In this document: in pieces, positions 52,122 through 61,323 of the stretch
How the letters are laid out: every line of letters begins with the position of its first letter
Position numbering within the stretch: position 1 is the stretch's first letter
NCBI GenBank assembly: GCA_038245725.1
Contig: JBBRSD010000007.1
Span: forward strand, 62,001 to 126,000
Reading direction: 5' to 3'
Source of the DNA: JBBRSD01 sp038245725
Lineage (GTDB): Bacteria; Actinomycetota; Coriobacteriia; Anaerosomatales; JAAXUF01
Length of the DNA: 64,000 nucleotides
The notes under the pieces: generated by a model
Databases searched by the model: none
Told to the model about the DNA's origin: nothing
What the model saw: the letters and a program-made list of their open reading frames with translations, nothing else
Program-made: the position numbers and the translations under genes

Positions 52122-54577
52122 AGCGCGCCACCGCCACGCTCCAGATACCGCTTCCCGCCGAGAAGGGCGTTCGCTGCGCCCAGTGCACCGCGCGGGTGTG
52201 CGCCGGGATCGAGCAGCTCGACGGCGTGCTCCGCGTCGAGTGCGACGACCGCGGCGCGATGCGTGTCGACTACGACGAGAGCCGGCTGACCGCAGGCGAG
52301 CTTGAAGCCGAGACGGTGCGACAGGGAGCCGAGCTTCGAGGCGTGTTTGAGCACGGTATGTGGCGTATCGGCGGTCTCGACTGTCCTGACTGCGCGCGCA
52401 GTCTCGCTCGAGCGATCGAATTCGTCCCCGGCGTGGTTTCGGCGGAGCTGAACTTCGCGAGTGCGATGCTGCTCGTGGAGCACGAGGCCGGCAGCGATCC
52501 GAATGCCGGCATCATCGAGGAGGTCAGGCGAGCAGGCCACACGCTCGAGCCTGCAGGTGGAACAGCAGCGATGCCGGTGTCGCATGCAGCCGTGGGCCGC
52601 GGCGGGAACGCGCGCGCGGTGGCGTGGCTGCGCACACGAAGGACCGAGTTCGCCGTGATCGGGTCCGGTACGTTCATGGTGGCGGGCGCGCTCCTATCGC
52701 TCGTGGCGCGCGGGAACGTCTCGGCGGGCGCGATCGGGTGGGCGTCGTGGGCGTGCTACATCGTGGCCATCGCGTGCGGCGAGAGCCTGCTCGGGCCGCG
52801 TGCGCTCACGTCGCTTCGCGCTCGAAGTCTGGACATGAACGTGCTGATGACGATCGCGATCGTGGGCGCGGTGGCGATCGGGCAGGTGGCCGAGGGAGCG
52901 TCGGTCGTCTTCCTGTTCGCGCTGGGAGGCTGGCTCGAAGCACGCGCGCTCACGCGCACTCGCAACTCGATCCGGGACCTCATGAAGCTCGCGCCGGCAA
53001 CGGTGCGCGTTCGCCGGGGCGCCGACGTGGTCGAGGTCGCTCCCGAGGACGCCCAAATCGGCGAAACCGCCTTGTTCCGGCCGGGAGACCGGATCGCGCT
53101 CGATGCTGTGGTGACGGCCGGGTCGTCTTCGGTCGACGAGTCCGCGATCACCGGGGAGCCGGTGCCTGCGGTCAAGGCCGAGGGCGACAAGGTGTTCGCT
53201 GGCACGCTCAATGGCGGCGGGTTGCTCGAAGCCCGTGTCACGGCCGCAGCCGCCGACTCGACGCTCGCGCGCATCGTCTACCTGGTCGAGGAGGCGCAGG
53301 CGTCCAAGGCGCCCACACAGCTCGTCGTCGACCGGTTCAGCCGTGTGTACACGCCGGCGGCCGTTGCGCTTGCCGCGCTCGTCGCCGTGGGCCCGCCGCT
53401 GCTCGGCGTCGTGCTGGGCGCGCAAGCCGTCCCGTTTACGACGTCGTGGGTCGCGTGGCTGCACCGCGGCCTCGTGGTGCTCGTCGCGGCGTGCCCATGC
53501 GCGCTCGTCATCTCGACTCCGGTCACGTTCGTGAGCGCGATCGCCCGTGCGGGCAAGGAAGGCGTGCTCGTCAAAGGCGGCGCCTACCTCGAACTCGCTG
53601 CACGCGTGCGCGCAGTCGCGTTCGACAAGACCGGCACGCTCACGCAAGGCAAGCCGACCGTCACTGACGTCGTGCCGCGGGCCGACGCCGGCCGAATCGC
53701 GCTGGCGGCCACATCGCTCGAGGCGCACTCCGCGCATCCGCTCGCCGGCGCGGTCGTCGCGTGGGCACGCGAGCTGGGCGTCGAGCCCGGCCCCGTCGCG
53801 GACCTCGAAGAGCTGCCCGGCCGCGGCGTCACGGCGCGCCTCGACGGTGCCCGCTGCGAGCTCGTGAGCCCGGCGTTCGCCGGGCAGACCGCGAAGATCG
53901 ACGACCGGCTGCGCGCTGCGATCGCCGACCTCGAGTCTCGCGGCCGCACGGTGCTCGTGCTCGCGCGCGACGGTGTGGCCGACGGGCTGATCGGCGTGTC
54001 GGATCCTCAGCGTGAGGAGGCTGCTGCAGCCGTTGCCGCGCTGCACGCGAGCGGGATCGAGCACACCGTGATGCTGACCGGCGACAACGAGCGGACCGCT
54101 GCAGCCGTCGCGGCCAGCGTGGGTGTCTCGGCACACATGGGACGCCTCCTTCCCGCCGAGAAGGTCGAAGCGATCGTCCGGCTCAAGGAGCGCTACGGCA
54201 CCGTAGCGATGGTAGGTGACGGCATCAACGACGCTCCGGCGCTCGCAGCGGCCGATATCGGCATCGCAATGGGTGTCGCCGGGTCGGATACGGCTCTCGA
54301 GACCGCGGACGTCGCGCTGCTGGGAGACGATCTTCGCGAACTCGCGCGCCTTCTCGCGCTCGGTCGCAGAACGCTTCGAGTCGTCTGGCAAAACGTCACG
54401 TTCTCGGTGGCAACGAAGCTGATCGTGCTCGTCGCCGCGGTGATGGGTCGGGCGGATATGTGGCTTGCCGTGTTCGCCGACACCGGGGTCGCGCTGCTCG
54501 TCATCCTGAACGGCATGCGCCTGCTCAGGGCTACTACCGATCATGCGCGCCGAGGTGCGAAGCCTGCCGCGGACTAG
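52118..54577 (+). CDS. Zn/Cd/Pb-translocating P-type ATPase (ZntA/CadA type)
   Basis: An 819-residue P1B ATPase. Two N-terminal metal-binding regions have VRCAQCTARV (about 19) and GLDCPDCARSL (about 89). The pump has TGEPVPAVK (actuator), ACPCALVISTP (transport CPC, typical of the ZntA/CadA and CopA groups), DKTGTLT phosphorylation site, SAHPLAG (nucleotide) and VGDGINDAPAL. The C-terminal DTGVALLVILNGMRLL fits the Zn/Cd/Pb branch. Control by the upstream CadC-like repressor supports those metals. Confidence 0.94.
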   Translation: MKRATATLQIPLPAEKGVRCAQCTARVCAGIEQLDGVLRVECDDRGAMRVDYDESRLTAGELEAETVRQGAELRGVFEHGMWRIGGLDCPDCARSLARAIEFVPGVVSAELNFASAMLLVEHEAGSDPNAGIIEEVRRAGHTLEPAGGTAAMPVSHAAVGRGGNARAVAWLRTRRTEFAVIGSGTFMVAGALLSLVARGNVSAGAIGWASWACYIVAIACGESLLGPRALTSLRARSLDMNVLMTIAIVGAVAIGQVAEGASVVFLFALGGWLEARALTRTRNSIRDLMKLAPATVRVRRGADVVEVAPEDAQIGETALFRPGDRIALDAVVTAGSSSVDESAITGEPVPAVKAEGDKVFAGTLNGGGLLEARVTAAAADSTLARIVYLVEEAQASKAPTQLVVDRFSRVYTPAAVALAALVAVGPPLLGVVLGAQAVPFTTSWVAWLHRGLVVLVAACPCALVISTPVTFVSAIARAGKEGVLVKGGAYLELAARVRAVAFDKTGTLTQGKPTVTDVVPRADAGRIALAATSLEAHSAHPLAGAVVAWARELGVEPGPVADLEELPGRGVTARLDGARCELVSPAFAGQTAKIDDRLRAAIADLESRGRTVLVLARDGVADGLIGVSDPQREEAAAAVAALHASGIEHTVMLTGDNERTAAAVAASVGVSAHMGRLLPAEKVEAIVRLKERYGTVAMVGDGINDAPALAAADIGIAMGVAGSDTALETADVALLGDDLRELARLLALGRRTLRVVWQNVTFSVATKLIVLVAAVMGRADMWLAVFADTGVALLVILNGMRLLRATTDHARRGAKPAAD

Positions 54578-54693
54578 CCGCGACCGGTGATGACGGCGAG
54601 CTGGCGCAATCTCTCTGGTTCTCGGCGCTTCAGTGACGCTCCCTGAATGCCGACATAGTTATGAAGCCGTAAACGGGTCGTGGGGGGACGCGC

Positions 54694-57141
54694 GTGGTAG
54701 CGAACAAGACCAGACAACGCCTGGGCGAGCGAGACAGGACCGCTCTCATCGCGCTCGCTGGCGTCATCGTGTCGATCGTCGTGTGGTTCCTGTGGTCCTG
54801 GGTGTCTGCCATCCTCTCCAACGAGTCTCTAAGCAACGCCGCCTTCGCGCCGGTCTACCGTGACGTGGTCGGCCGTCTCTCGGCAATCGTTGTAGTCATG
54901 CTGGGGACGCTTCTTGCGCAGACAGGCTACGCACGCTGGTTTCGGACGGTCGAGAGGCTGCGCATCGAGCGGAGCCGGGTCGAGCAGCTCTGCGAGAACA
55001 GCGCCGACGCGCTGTTCTCTCTGACGCCCGACCGGACGATCGAGTACGGCAATCCTGCCGCAGCCGCGATGGTCGGGACTTCCACCGAGTCGATGGTCGG
55101 TCAGACGTGCCATAAGGCGATCTGGGCGCGCGACGAGCCTTGCGACGACTGTCCCGCCGCCGAGGTCGTCGCTACCGGCGGGCGGCGCGAGCGAGACCTG
55201 CACGACACGTCGACCGGCAGTGACCGCTGGTTCGATCACGACGTCTATCCGGTCATCAGCCCGACGGGATCGGTCGCCTCGGTTGTTGAGGTGTACCGCG
55301 ACGTCACTTCGTTGCGCAACGCCGAGGAAGGCTTGCGCGAAGCGAACAGGGATCTCGAGAGCCGCGTCTCGGCGCGGACCCACGAACTGGCCGAGACCAA
55401 CGACGCGCTCCAGGCCGAGGTCGTTGAGCGCGAACGGAACGCGGGTGCCTTGCGCGAGTCCGAGCAACGGTTCCGCCTGCTCGTCGACGAATCGCCGGAC
55501 ATGGTGCTCGTCCACAGCGCGGGCGAGGTCGTCTATCTCAACCCCGCCGGTGCGTGGCTTCTCGGCCTCGACAAGCCGGATCACGGCGTCGGTCTGATGG
55601 TTCGCGACCTCTGGGAGCCCAGCAGCGCGGAGTTCTGCGCGAGCGATATCGAGCGTGCGATGGAGCTCGGCGAGCTGAGCCGGCCGATGCCGGTGTTCAT
55701 GCGTCGCGCCAACGGCGAGCTCATGGACGTCGAGCTGTCTGTCGGGAAGCTCGAATACGCGGGCGCGCCTGCGATTCAGTGTGTCGTTCGCGACGTCACC
55801 GAGCGCGTCAATGCGCAGCGCACGATCGAGCGGATGGCGTTCTTCGACCCGCTTACCGAACTGCCCAACCGCGTGCTCTTCCACGACAGGCTCTCAGCGG
55901 CGCTGGCTCGCGCCCGCCGTCGAGGTCAACTCGTCGCCGTGGTCTTTGTCGATCTCGACGACTTCAAGACGATCAACGACACCCTCGGCCACGTGGTCGG
56001 CGACGCCGTCCTCAAAGCGGTCGCCGAGCGGCTCAAGGACCTGCTGCGGGAAGAGGACACGATCGCCCGGCAGAGCGGCGACGAGTTCACCATCATTGCG
56101 CGCGTCGACTACCGGGACGGGGCCGCCTTCCTGGCCTCGCGCGTCCTCGACTCGCTCAAGAACTCACTTCGCGTCAGCGGCTACGAGCTGCACGTGAGCG
56201 CGAGTGTGGGCATCGCGGTCTACCCGCTTGACGGTCTCGAGGAAGCCGAGCTGATGCGCCACGCCGACACGGCGATGTACCGGGCCAAGGAGCTGGGTCG
56301 CAACGTGTTCCAGCTCTACGACCGCGCGATGTCGGAGTCGGCTCGCGACAGACTCAAGCTGGAATCGGGGCTGCGCACCGCCGTCGAACTGCAGCAGTTC
56401 GTGCTCCACTACCAGCCGCAGATCGATGTCTACACCGGTCTCCCCGTCGGCGTTGAGGCGCTTATCCGCTGGGAGCATCCATCCGAGGGTATGCTGCCTC
56501 CGCATTCGTTCATCCGCCTCGCCGAGCAGACCGGCTTCATGGGCGAGATCGGGCACTGGGTGTTGCGGACGGCGTGCGAGCGTGCGGGCGAGTGGTACAA
56601 GCGTGGCTACGAGTTCGGGCGCATCTGCGTGAACCTGTCCGCGCGGGAGTTCGTGCAGGAGGACATCGTCGCCAACGTTCGTGCGGTTCTCGCGGCAACC
56701 GAACTGCCGCCCTCGATGCTCGAGCTCGAGATCACCGAGAGCGCGGCGATGCACAACCTCGAACACGTTCTCGCGGTTCTCGGCGAGCTTCGCGGAATCG
56801 GGGTGCGCGTCGCGATCGACGACTTCGGCACCGGCTACTCGTCGATGAGCTACCTGAAGCGCTTCCCCATCAACACCCTCAAGATCGCTCAGGATTTCAT
56901 GCGCGACGTCCATGTGAACGCACAAAGCGCGGCGATCGCCGGCATGATGATCGACCTGTGCCACGAACTCAAATTCGACATCGTGGCCGAAGGAGTCGAG
57001 CACCAGGAGCAGCTGGACTTTCTCAGGGAGCGCGGCTGCACGGCGATTCAGGGCTTCCTGTTCTCCGCGCCCGTTCCCGAGGAACACCTTCTCGAGATTC
57101 TGTCGAAGGGGCCCATCTCGAACCTTTCCCAGATCAACTAA
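54694..57141 (+). CDS. Membrane PAS-PAS-GGDEF-EAL cyclic-di-GMP protein
   Basis: An 815-residue signalling protein. Two membrane segments (about 18-40 and 60-78) precede a PAS domain (about 95-205) with CDDC cysteines, a coiled coil, a second PAS (about 250-375), GGDEF (about 380-545) and EAL (about 555-800). The GGDEF signature is SGDEF, a variant that can be active, with an RxxD inhibitory site (REED) five residues ahead. The EAL domain looks intact: EALIRWEHP, NLSARE, DDFGTGYSS and EGVE. It may make or break c-di-GMP. The start is GTG 54694 after GGGGGGACG. Confidence 0.93.
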   Translation: MVANKTRQRLGERDRTALIALAGVIVSIVVWFLWSWVSAILSNESLSNAAFAPVYRDVVGRLSAIVVVMLGTLLAQTGYARWFRTVERLRIERSRVEQLCENSADALFSLTPDRTIEYGNPAAAAMVGTSTESMVGQTCHKAIWARDEPCDDCPAAEVVATGGRRERDLHDTSTGSDRWFDHDVYPVISPTGSVASVVEVYRDVTSLRNAEEGLREANRDLESRVSARTHELAETNDALQAEVVERERNAGALRESEQRFRLLVDESPDMVLVHSAGEVVYLNPAGAWLLGLDKPDHGVGLMVRDLWEPSSAEFCASDIERAMELGELSRPMPVFMRRANGELMDVELSVGKLEYAGAPAIQCVVRDVTERVNAQRTIERMAFFDPLTELPNRVLFHDRLSAALARARRRGQLVAVVFVDLDDFKTINDTLGHVVGDAVLKAVAERLKDLLREEDTIARQSGDEFTIIARVDYRDGAAFLASRVLDSLKNSLRVSGYELHVSASVGIAVYPLDGLEEAELMRHADTAMYRAKELGRNVFQLYDRAMSESARDRLKLESGLRTAVELQQFVLHYQPQIDVYTGLPVGVEALIRWEHPSEGMLPPHSFIRLAEQTGFMGEIGHWVLRTACERAGEWYKRGYEFGRICVNLSAREFVQEDIVANVRAVLAATELPPSMLELEITESAAMHNLEHVLAVLGELRGIGVRVAIDDFGTGYSSMSYLKRFPINTLKIAQDFMRDVHVNAQSAAIAGMMIDLCHELKFDIVAEGVEHQEQLDFLRERGCTAIQGFLFSAPVPEEHLLEILSKGPISNLSQIN

Positions 57142-57965
57142 GCGCCGCTCGTCTCGCGTTCTGCGTCGGGAAGTACCTCGTTCATCGATCCGGATCGGTA
57201 GCCCTCGAGATCGTACGTGACGTACGCGAAGCCGGCCGCACGCAGCGCAAGCGCGATCTCGGCCCGGCGCGACCATGCCGCGTCCAGCTCCTCGGGCGCG
57301 ACCTCGACGCGGCCGACGGTACCGTGGGAACGAACGCGGAACTGCTGGAGTCCCAGTCCAATCAGCGCGTCTTCGGCCGCCGCAACGCGCGCCAGCCCGT
57401 CGTCGGTGATGGGGACTCCGTAGGGGAAACGCGAGGCCAGGCACGCCATCGACGGTTTGTCCCAGTTCGGCAGGGAGAGCTCGCGTGCGAGTTCTCGAAT
57501 GTCGGACTTGGTGAGGCCGACGTCTGCCAGCGGACTGACCACCCCGTGTTCGGCGGCGGCCCGTCTGCCCGGGCGGTGATCGCGCAGATCGTCGGCGTTC
57601 GTGCCATCGGCGACGAACGCGAGGCCTTCGACGTCGGCGACCTTCTTGAGCAGGTCGAAGAGCTCGCCTTTGCAGTGATAGCAGCGATCGGGCGTGTTCG
57701 CGGCGAAGCGGGGGTCGGCAAGCTCGGACGTCTCGACTTCGAGCAGGCGCAGGCCGAGCTCAGCAGCGGTCGCGCGTGCGGAGGCCGCCTCGCGTTCGGG
57801 ATACGTGTCCGACGTCGCGAGAACCGCTCGGCACCGGTCGCCGAGCACGGCGTGCCCGGCGAAGGCAAGTAGCGTGGAGTCGACGCCGCCAGAGTATGCG
57901 ACCAGGACGCTGCCCAGGGCTTCGAGGCGGGCGAGCAGTTCTTGATACAAATCGGAAGTGGTCAC
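57138..57965 (-). CDS. larE: LarE-family sulfur transferase
   Basis: LarE donates sulfur from its own cysteine to build the nickel-pincer cofactor of lactate racemase. The 275 residues have the PP-loop VAYSGGVDSTLLA and the sacrificial cysteine in NWDKPSMACLASRFPYG, plus NTPDRCYHCKGELF. GTG 57965 follows ACAGGAG. No larA, larB or larC is visible, so the target enzyme is unknown. The 3' end overlaps the stop of the GGDEF-EAL gene by 4 bases. Confidence 0.9.
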   Translation of the reverse strand: MTTSDLYQELLARLEALGSVLVAYSGGVDSTLLAFAGHAVLGDRCRAVLATSDTYPEREAASARATAAELGLRLLEVETSELADPRFAANTPDRCYHCKGELFDLLKKVADVEGLAFVADGTNADDLRDHRPGRRAAAEHGVVSPLADVGLTKSDIRELARELSLPNWDKPSMACLASRFPYGVPITDDGLARVAAAEDALIGLGLQQFRVRSHGTVGRVEVAPEELDAAWSRRAEIALALRAAGFAYVTYDLEGYRSGSMNEVLPDAERETSGA

Positions 57966-58018
57966 GTGAAGCGCTCCTGTCGGCAGAGTGAGATGGCGGG
58001 TGTGGCTGCGAAAGCCCT

Positions 58019-58585
58019 TTACGGCGTGTGCCAGGCGGCCACGGCGCGATCGTCCCATGGCTCGTCGGGAGTATCTGCGAGTGCGTTAGCGTAGCGCGCG
58101 GCGGCGAAGAGCGCATCCGAGAGCCGGTTGAGGAAGGCGGCGACCTCGGGAGCGACGTCGGCCTCGGCTGCGAGGGAGACAACCCGGCGCTCGGCGCGGC
58201 GCACGGTTGCGCGCGCGACCTGCAAGCGCGAGGCGACTTCGCATCCGGCTTCGAGCACAAACAGGGTCGCTGGCCCCGAGCGCAGCTCGAAGCGGTCGAT
58301 TGCGCTCTCGAGAGCGAGAGTGTCGTCGGCGGTGAGCGCGGGAGACTCGTGAGTTGGCGCGGCCTCGCTGGCCAGGAGGGACGAGCAGTTGAAGAGCCGG
58401 TGCTGGGCGAAGCACAGCACGTCGCCGAGAAACTCGTCGCCGGTTGAGGCGCGCGCGAGGCCGATCCAGCTGTTGGCCTCGTCAATTGCTCCGAACGCCT
58501 CGACGCGAGCCGAGTCCTTGCGCACGCGAGCACCGCTTGCGAGCGAGGTCTCGCCGCGGTCTCCTCGGCGGGTGTAGATGCTCAT
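58019..58585 (-). CDS. PduO-type cob(I)alamin adenosyltransferase
   Basis: This 188-residue enzyme transfers the adenosyl group of ATP to cob(I)alamin. It has the PduO-family start MSIYTRRGDRGETSLASGARVRKDSARVEAFG, with the ATP-binding TRRGDRGET, then DEANSWIGLA, RATVRRAERRVVSL and FLNRLSDALFAAARYAN at the cobalamin side. ATG 58585 is behind GGGAGCG; the frame is open further upstream but has no family sequence. It is likely co-transcribed with larE, 53 bases on. Confidence 0.93.
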   Translation of the reverse strand: MSIYTRRGDRGETSLASGARVRKDSARVEAFGAIDEANSWIGLARASTGDEFLGDVLCFAQHRLFNCSSLLASEAAPTHESPALTADDTLALESAIDRFELRSGPATLFVLEAGCEVASRLQVARATVRRAERRVVSLAAEADVAPEVAAFLNRLSDALFAAARYANALADTPDEPWDDRAVAAWHTP

Positions 58586-58652
58586 GGAATCGCTCCCGAG
58601 TCGATGGTCTCCTGCAATCGTACCCGACCAGCGTGACGCAGCGATGGCTCGC

Positions 58653-60902
58653 TCAGCGAATCTCGCGCAGGCGCATCGCGAGGTGTCCGAGGACGCCGTC
58701 GTCGTCGACGGGGGAGCCCTCCTCGGTGACAACGTGGAACGTGTCGATCGCCATGCCGTCCACGGTGAGGACCTTCGCCCAGCGGATGTTGAGCCCCGTC
58801 GCCGAGACGACCTGCGCGAGATCGTGCAGGAGCCCCGGGCGGTCCGGCGCCCAGACGCGAACGGCCGTGTCGTAGCCGACCGATACCGTCTTGACCCGGA
58901 CCGGCGTGTCGAGTCGCGCGGGGTAGTGCCGGCGGCGCTCGGCGAGCCGCGTCTTGAGCTCGAGCCGGTCTCTGAGTGCGGCGCCGAGGAGGCGCTCGAA
59001 GTTCGTGAACATCTCGGTGGTGACCGGTTTGAGCGTCGCGGATGTGACCACGAAGCTGTCGAGCGCCAGGCGTCCCAGCGCGCTGTAGGCGTCGACTCCG
59101 AGGATGTCGAGCCCGGCAAGAGCGATGGCGCCGGCGACGCGGGCGAGCAGTTCCGGGCGGTCGAGCGCCACTACGGTGAGTGCGTACGTGTCGTGAGCGG
59201 GACCCGGGGAGACCGCCACGCGCGCCTCGGTGGACGCTCCGCCAAGCGAGAGCTCGGCGACAAGGCGCGCGTCGCGCACGACTTCGGCCGGACGTCGGCT
59301 CGCGAGGTAGCGCAGCGGCGCGACCTCGACGAACGCCCGCTCCGCGTCGAGTCCGGGCGGCATCGACTGAATCGTCTCGGCGCGGACCGCCTCCGCACGC
59401 GTCACGAGGCCCGCGCCGTCGACGTCTTCGGAGAGCGCGGCGTCGAGCCGGATGACGAGCCCGCCGATCAATGCAGCCTTCCACGCGCTCCACGTCGCGG
59501 GACCGGTGGCGCGCGAGTCTGCCGCGGTCAGCAGGTCGAGCGGCAGGAGCAGGTCTCGGCGACCTATCTTGGCAGCTGCCGAGAGCACCGCGTCCTCGTC
59601 GTCGGTGTCGATGTGCGTGGCAGTCACCGCGAGTACGAGATGGTGGCGCACGAGTTCGGCCACGTCGCCGGCGTCGCGCTCGTCGAGACCGAAGCGGCGG
59701 GCGATGTGGGCGGCGGCCGACGCACCGCGCTCGGCGTGACCGGGACCCGGTTGCACCTTGCCGAGATCGTGCGCGAGCGCGGCCACCTGCAGGACGCGGG
59801 GATGCTCGAGCGTGCTCGTCGCGCGTGCGAACGGGCCGTCGATGTCGGGCCGCAGGACGATCGCCGCGGCCCGCAGCGAGTGCGCTCCCACGGTCAACTC
59901 GTGGCCGAGGCCGGGGCGTCGCAGCGTCATGAGGTCGCGGTAGCCCGGCGCGAGCGCTTCGAGGCGGCCCGCCTGCGCGGCCTCTTCGAGCACCGAGAGG
60001 GCGCTCTCGCCGGCGTCGAGGAGCGCGAACACCTCGGGCGCGGCCAGCGGCGCCTCGGCCGCGACCGCGTGGCCCGCGAGCCGCCTGCGAGCGCGTGCGT
60101 GCACGAGCGCCGTCTGCGCGAGGGCGAGCTGCGTGGCGTCAGCGAGCCCGGTCGCAAGCGCGTCGAGCGCGTCTAGCGAGAGGCGGTTGCCCGCGCCCGC
60201 CAGCGCGAGCGACCAGCGGGCGGCCGCGACGGTCTCGGCGGCGGCTGCGAGTGCTGCGAACTCCTCGGCGGTGAGGATGCGAGCATCGACGAGGCCGGAG
60301 GGATCGCGCTGGACGCTGCCGCTCAGGATAGCCGCGCTCCACGTGAGTTCGTCGTAGTCGCGTCGGCCGCCGGCACCTTCCTTGAGATCGGGCTCAAGGA
60401 GGTAGGGGGAGCCGGGCCGCGGACGAGCGGCGAGCTCTGCGAGCAGCTTGCGGGAGCGCTTGCGCGCGTCGGCGGCGCAGGTCGCGAGCGTGGCATCCGA
60501 CCACGCGACGTCGCCCGCCAGCGTGCGGCCGGTGAGCGCCGCGGTGCACGTGGCGACGTCCTCGCGCATGGCGCGTTGCTGTTCGCGCGCGGTGCGGACC
60601 TGGTGACCGACGGAGAGTCCTGCGTCCCAAAGCGGGTAGAGGACCGCCTCGACGAAGGGCTTGAGCGAGTCCGGCGGCGTGTCGGAGAGAACGAGGATGT
60701 CGAGGTCGCTCGCGGGCGTCATCGCCCCGCAGCCCCAACCGCCGAGGGCCACGAGCGCGAACCGGCCGACAGCGGGCGACGAAGCCGCCCGGGCGAGTTC
60801 CCGGACGGCTTCGTCGGTCAATGCAGAGAGCTGCCGCGCCGCGGCGAGGCCGGGCTCGGCGGACGCGAGAAGGGTCTCGCGCGCCGCGAGGTAGCTTTCC
60901 AA
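58653..60902 (-). CDS. glnD: GlnD-type bifunctional nucleotidyl-transferring/removing enzyme for PII
   Basis: A 749-residue GlnD. The nucleotidyltransferase domain has LGGWGCGAMTPASDLDILVL; the catalytic DxD is kept, but the usual RGEL reads CGAM. The HD phosphohydrolase domain has VAALAHDLGKVQPG and HAERG. Two ACT domains close the protein (from about 595 and 700). It should modify PII at Tyr51 according to nitrogen status; in actinobacteria the group is AMP. The apparent start is TTG 60902, five bases after the glnB stop, with no ATG or GTG in frame, so it is probably coupled to glnB. Confidence 0.9.
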   Translation of the reverse strand: MESYLAARETLLASAEPGLAAARQLSALTDEAVRELARAASSPAVGRFALVALGGWGCGAMTPASDLDILVLSDTPPDSLKPFVEAVLYPLWDAGLSVGHQVRTAREQQRAMREDVATCTAALTGRTLAGDVAWSDATLATCAADARKRSRKLLAELAARPRPGSPYLLEPDLKEGAGGRRDYDELTWSAAILSGSVQRDPSGLVDARILTAEEFAALAAAAETVAAARWSLALAGAGNRLSLDALDALATGLADATQLALAQTALVHARARRRLAGHAVAAEAPLAAPEVFALLDAGESALSVLEEAAQAGRLEALAPGYRDLMTLRRPGLGHELTVGAHSLRAAAIVLRPDIDGPFARATSTLEHPRVLQVAALAHDLGKVQPGPGHAERGASAAAHIARRFGLDERDAGDVAELVRHHLVLAVTATHIDTDDEDAVLSAAAKIGRRDLLLPLDLLTAADSRATGPATWSAWKAALIGGLVIRLDAALSEDVDGAGLVTRAEAVRAETIQSMPPGLDAERAFVEVAPLRYLASRRPAEVVRDARLVAELSLGGASTEARVAVSPGPAHDTYALTVVALDRPELLARVAGAIALAGLDILGVDAYSALGRLALDSFVVTSATLKPVTTEMFTNFERLLGAALRDRLELKTRLAERRRHYPARLDTPVRVKTVSVGYDTAVRVWAPDRPGLLHDLAQVVSATGLNIRWAKVLTVDGMAIDTFHVVTEEGSPVDDDGVLGHLAMRLREIR

Positions 60903-60906
60903 GATG

Positions 60907-61245
60907 CTAGAGCGCGTCCGGACCGCGCTCGCCGGTGCGGATGCGAACCGCGGACTCGACGTCGAACGTGAAGATCTTGCCGTCCCCGATCTTCTCGGTG
61001 CGCGCGGCCTCGAGGATCGCCTTCTCGGCGGGCTCGGCGATCGAGTCGTCGACGACGATCTCGATCTTGACCTTCGGCACGAAGTCCACGGTGTATTCGG
61101 CGCCACGGTAGATCTCGGTGTGGCCCTTCTGCCGGCCATAGCCGCGAACGTCGGTCACGGTCATGCCCGCGACGCCCAGCGCGTTGAGCGCTTCCTTCAC
61201 GTCGTCGAGCTTGTGCGGCTTGATGATCGCTTCGATCTTCTTCAC
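60907..61245 (-). CDS. glnB: Nitrogen regulatory protein PII
   Basis: A 112-residue PII trimer subunit. MKKIEAIIKPHKLDDVKEAL opens the protein. The T-loop holds the modifiable Tyr51 in YRGAEYTVDF, and GDGKIFTFDVESAVRIRTGE is the C-terminal signature. It binds ATP/ADP and 2-oxoglutarate and governs the ammonium channel encoded just upstream and, through it, nitrogen uptake. It lies between amtB and glnD on one strand, as in actinomycetes. AGGAGAC lies ahead of the ATG. Confidence 0.96.
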   Translation of the reverse strand: MKKIEAIIKPHKLDDVKEALNALGVAGMTVTDVRGYGRQKGHTEIYRGAEYTVDFVPKVKIEIVVDDSIAEPAEKAILEAARTEKIGDGKIFTFDVESAVRIRTGERGPDAL

Positions 61246-61323
61246 AGCGGTCTCCTCGTTTCACCGTCGTGGTCAGTTTGTTCCCATGATGCCTTCCGGA
61301 GCAGAAACCTCTCCAGGGTCAGA

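Noticed and set aside
54578..54693. Possible c-di-GMP (GEMM) riboswitch before the GGDEF-EAL gene
   Set aside because: I looked for the GEMM core and tetraloop-receptor pattern in this 116-base gap and found none.
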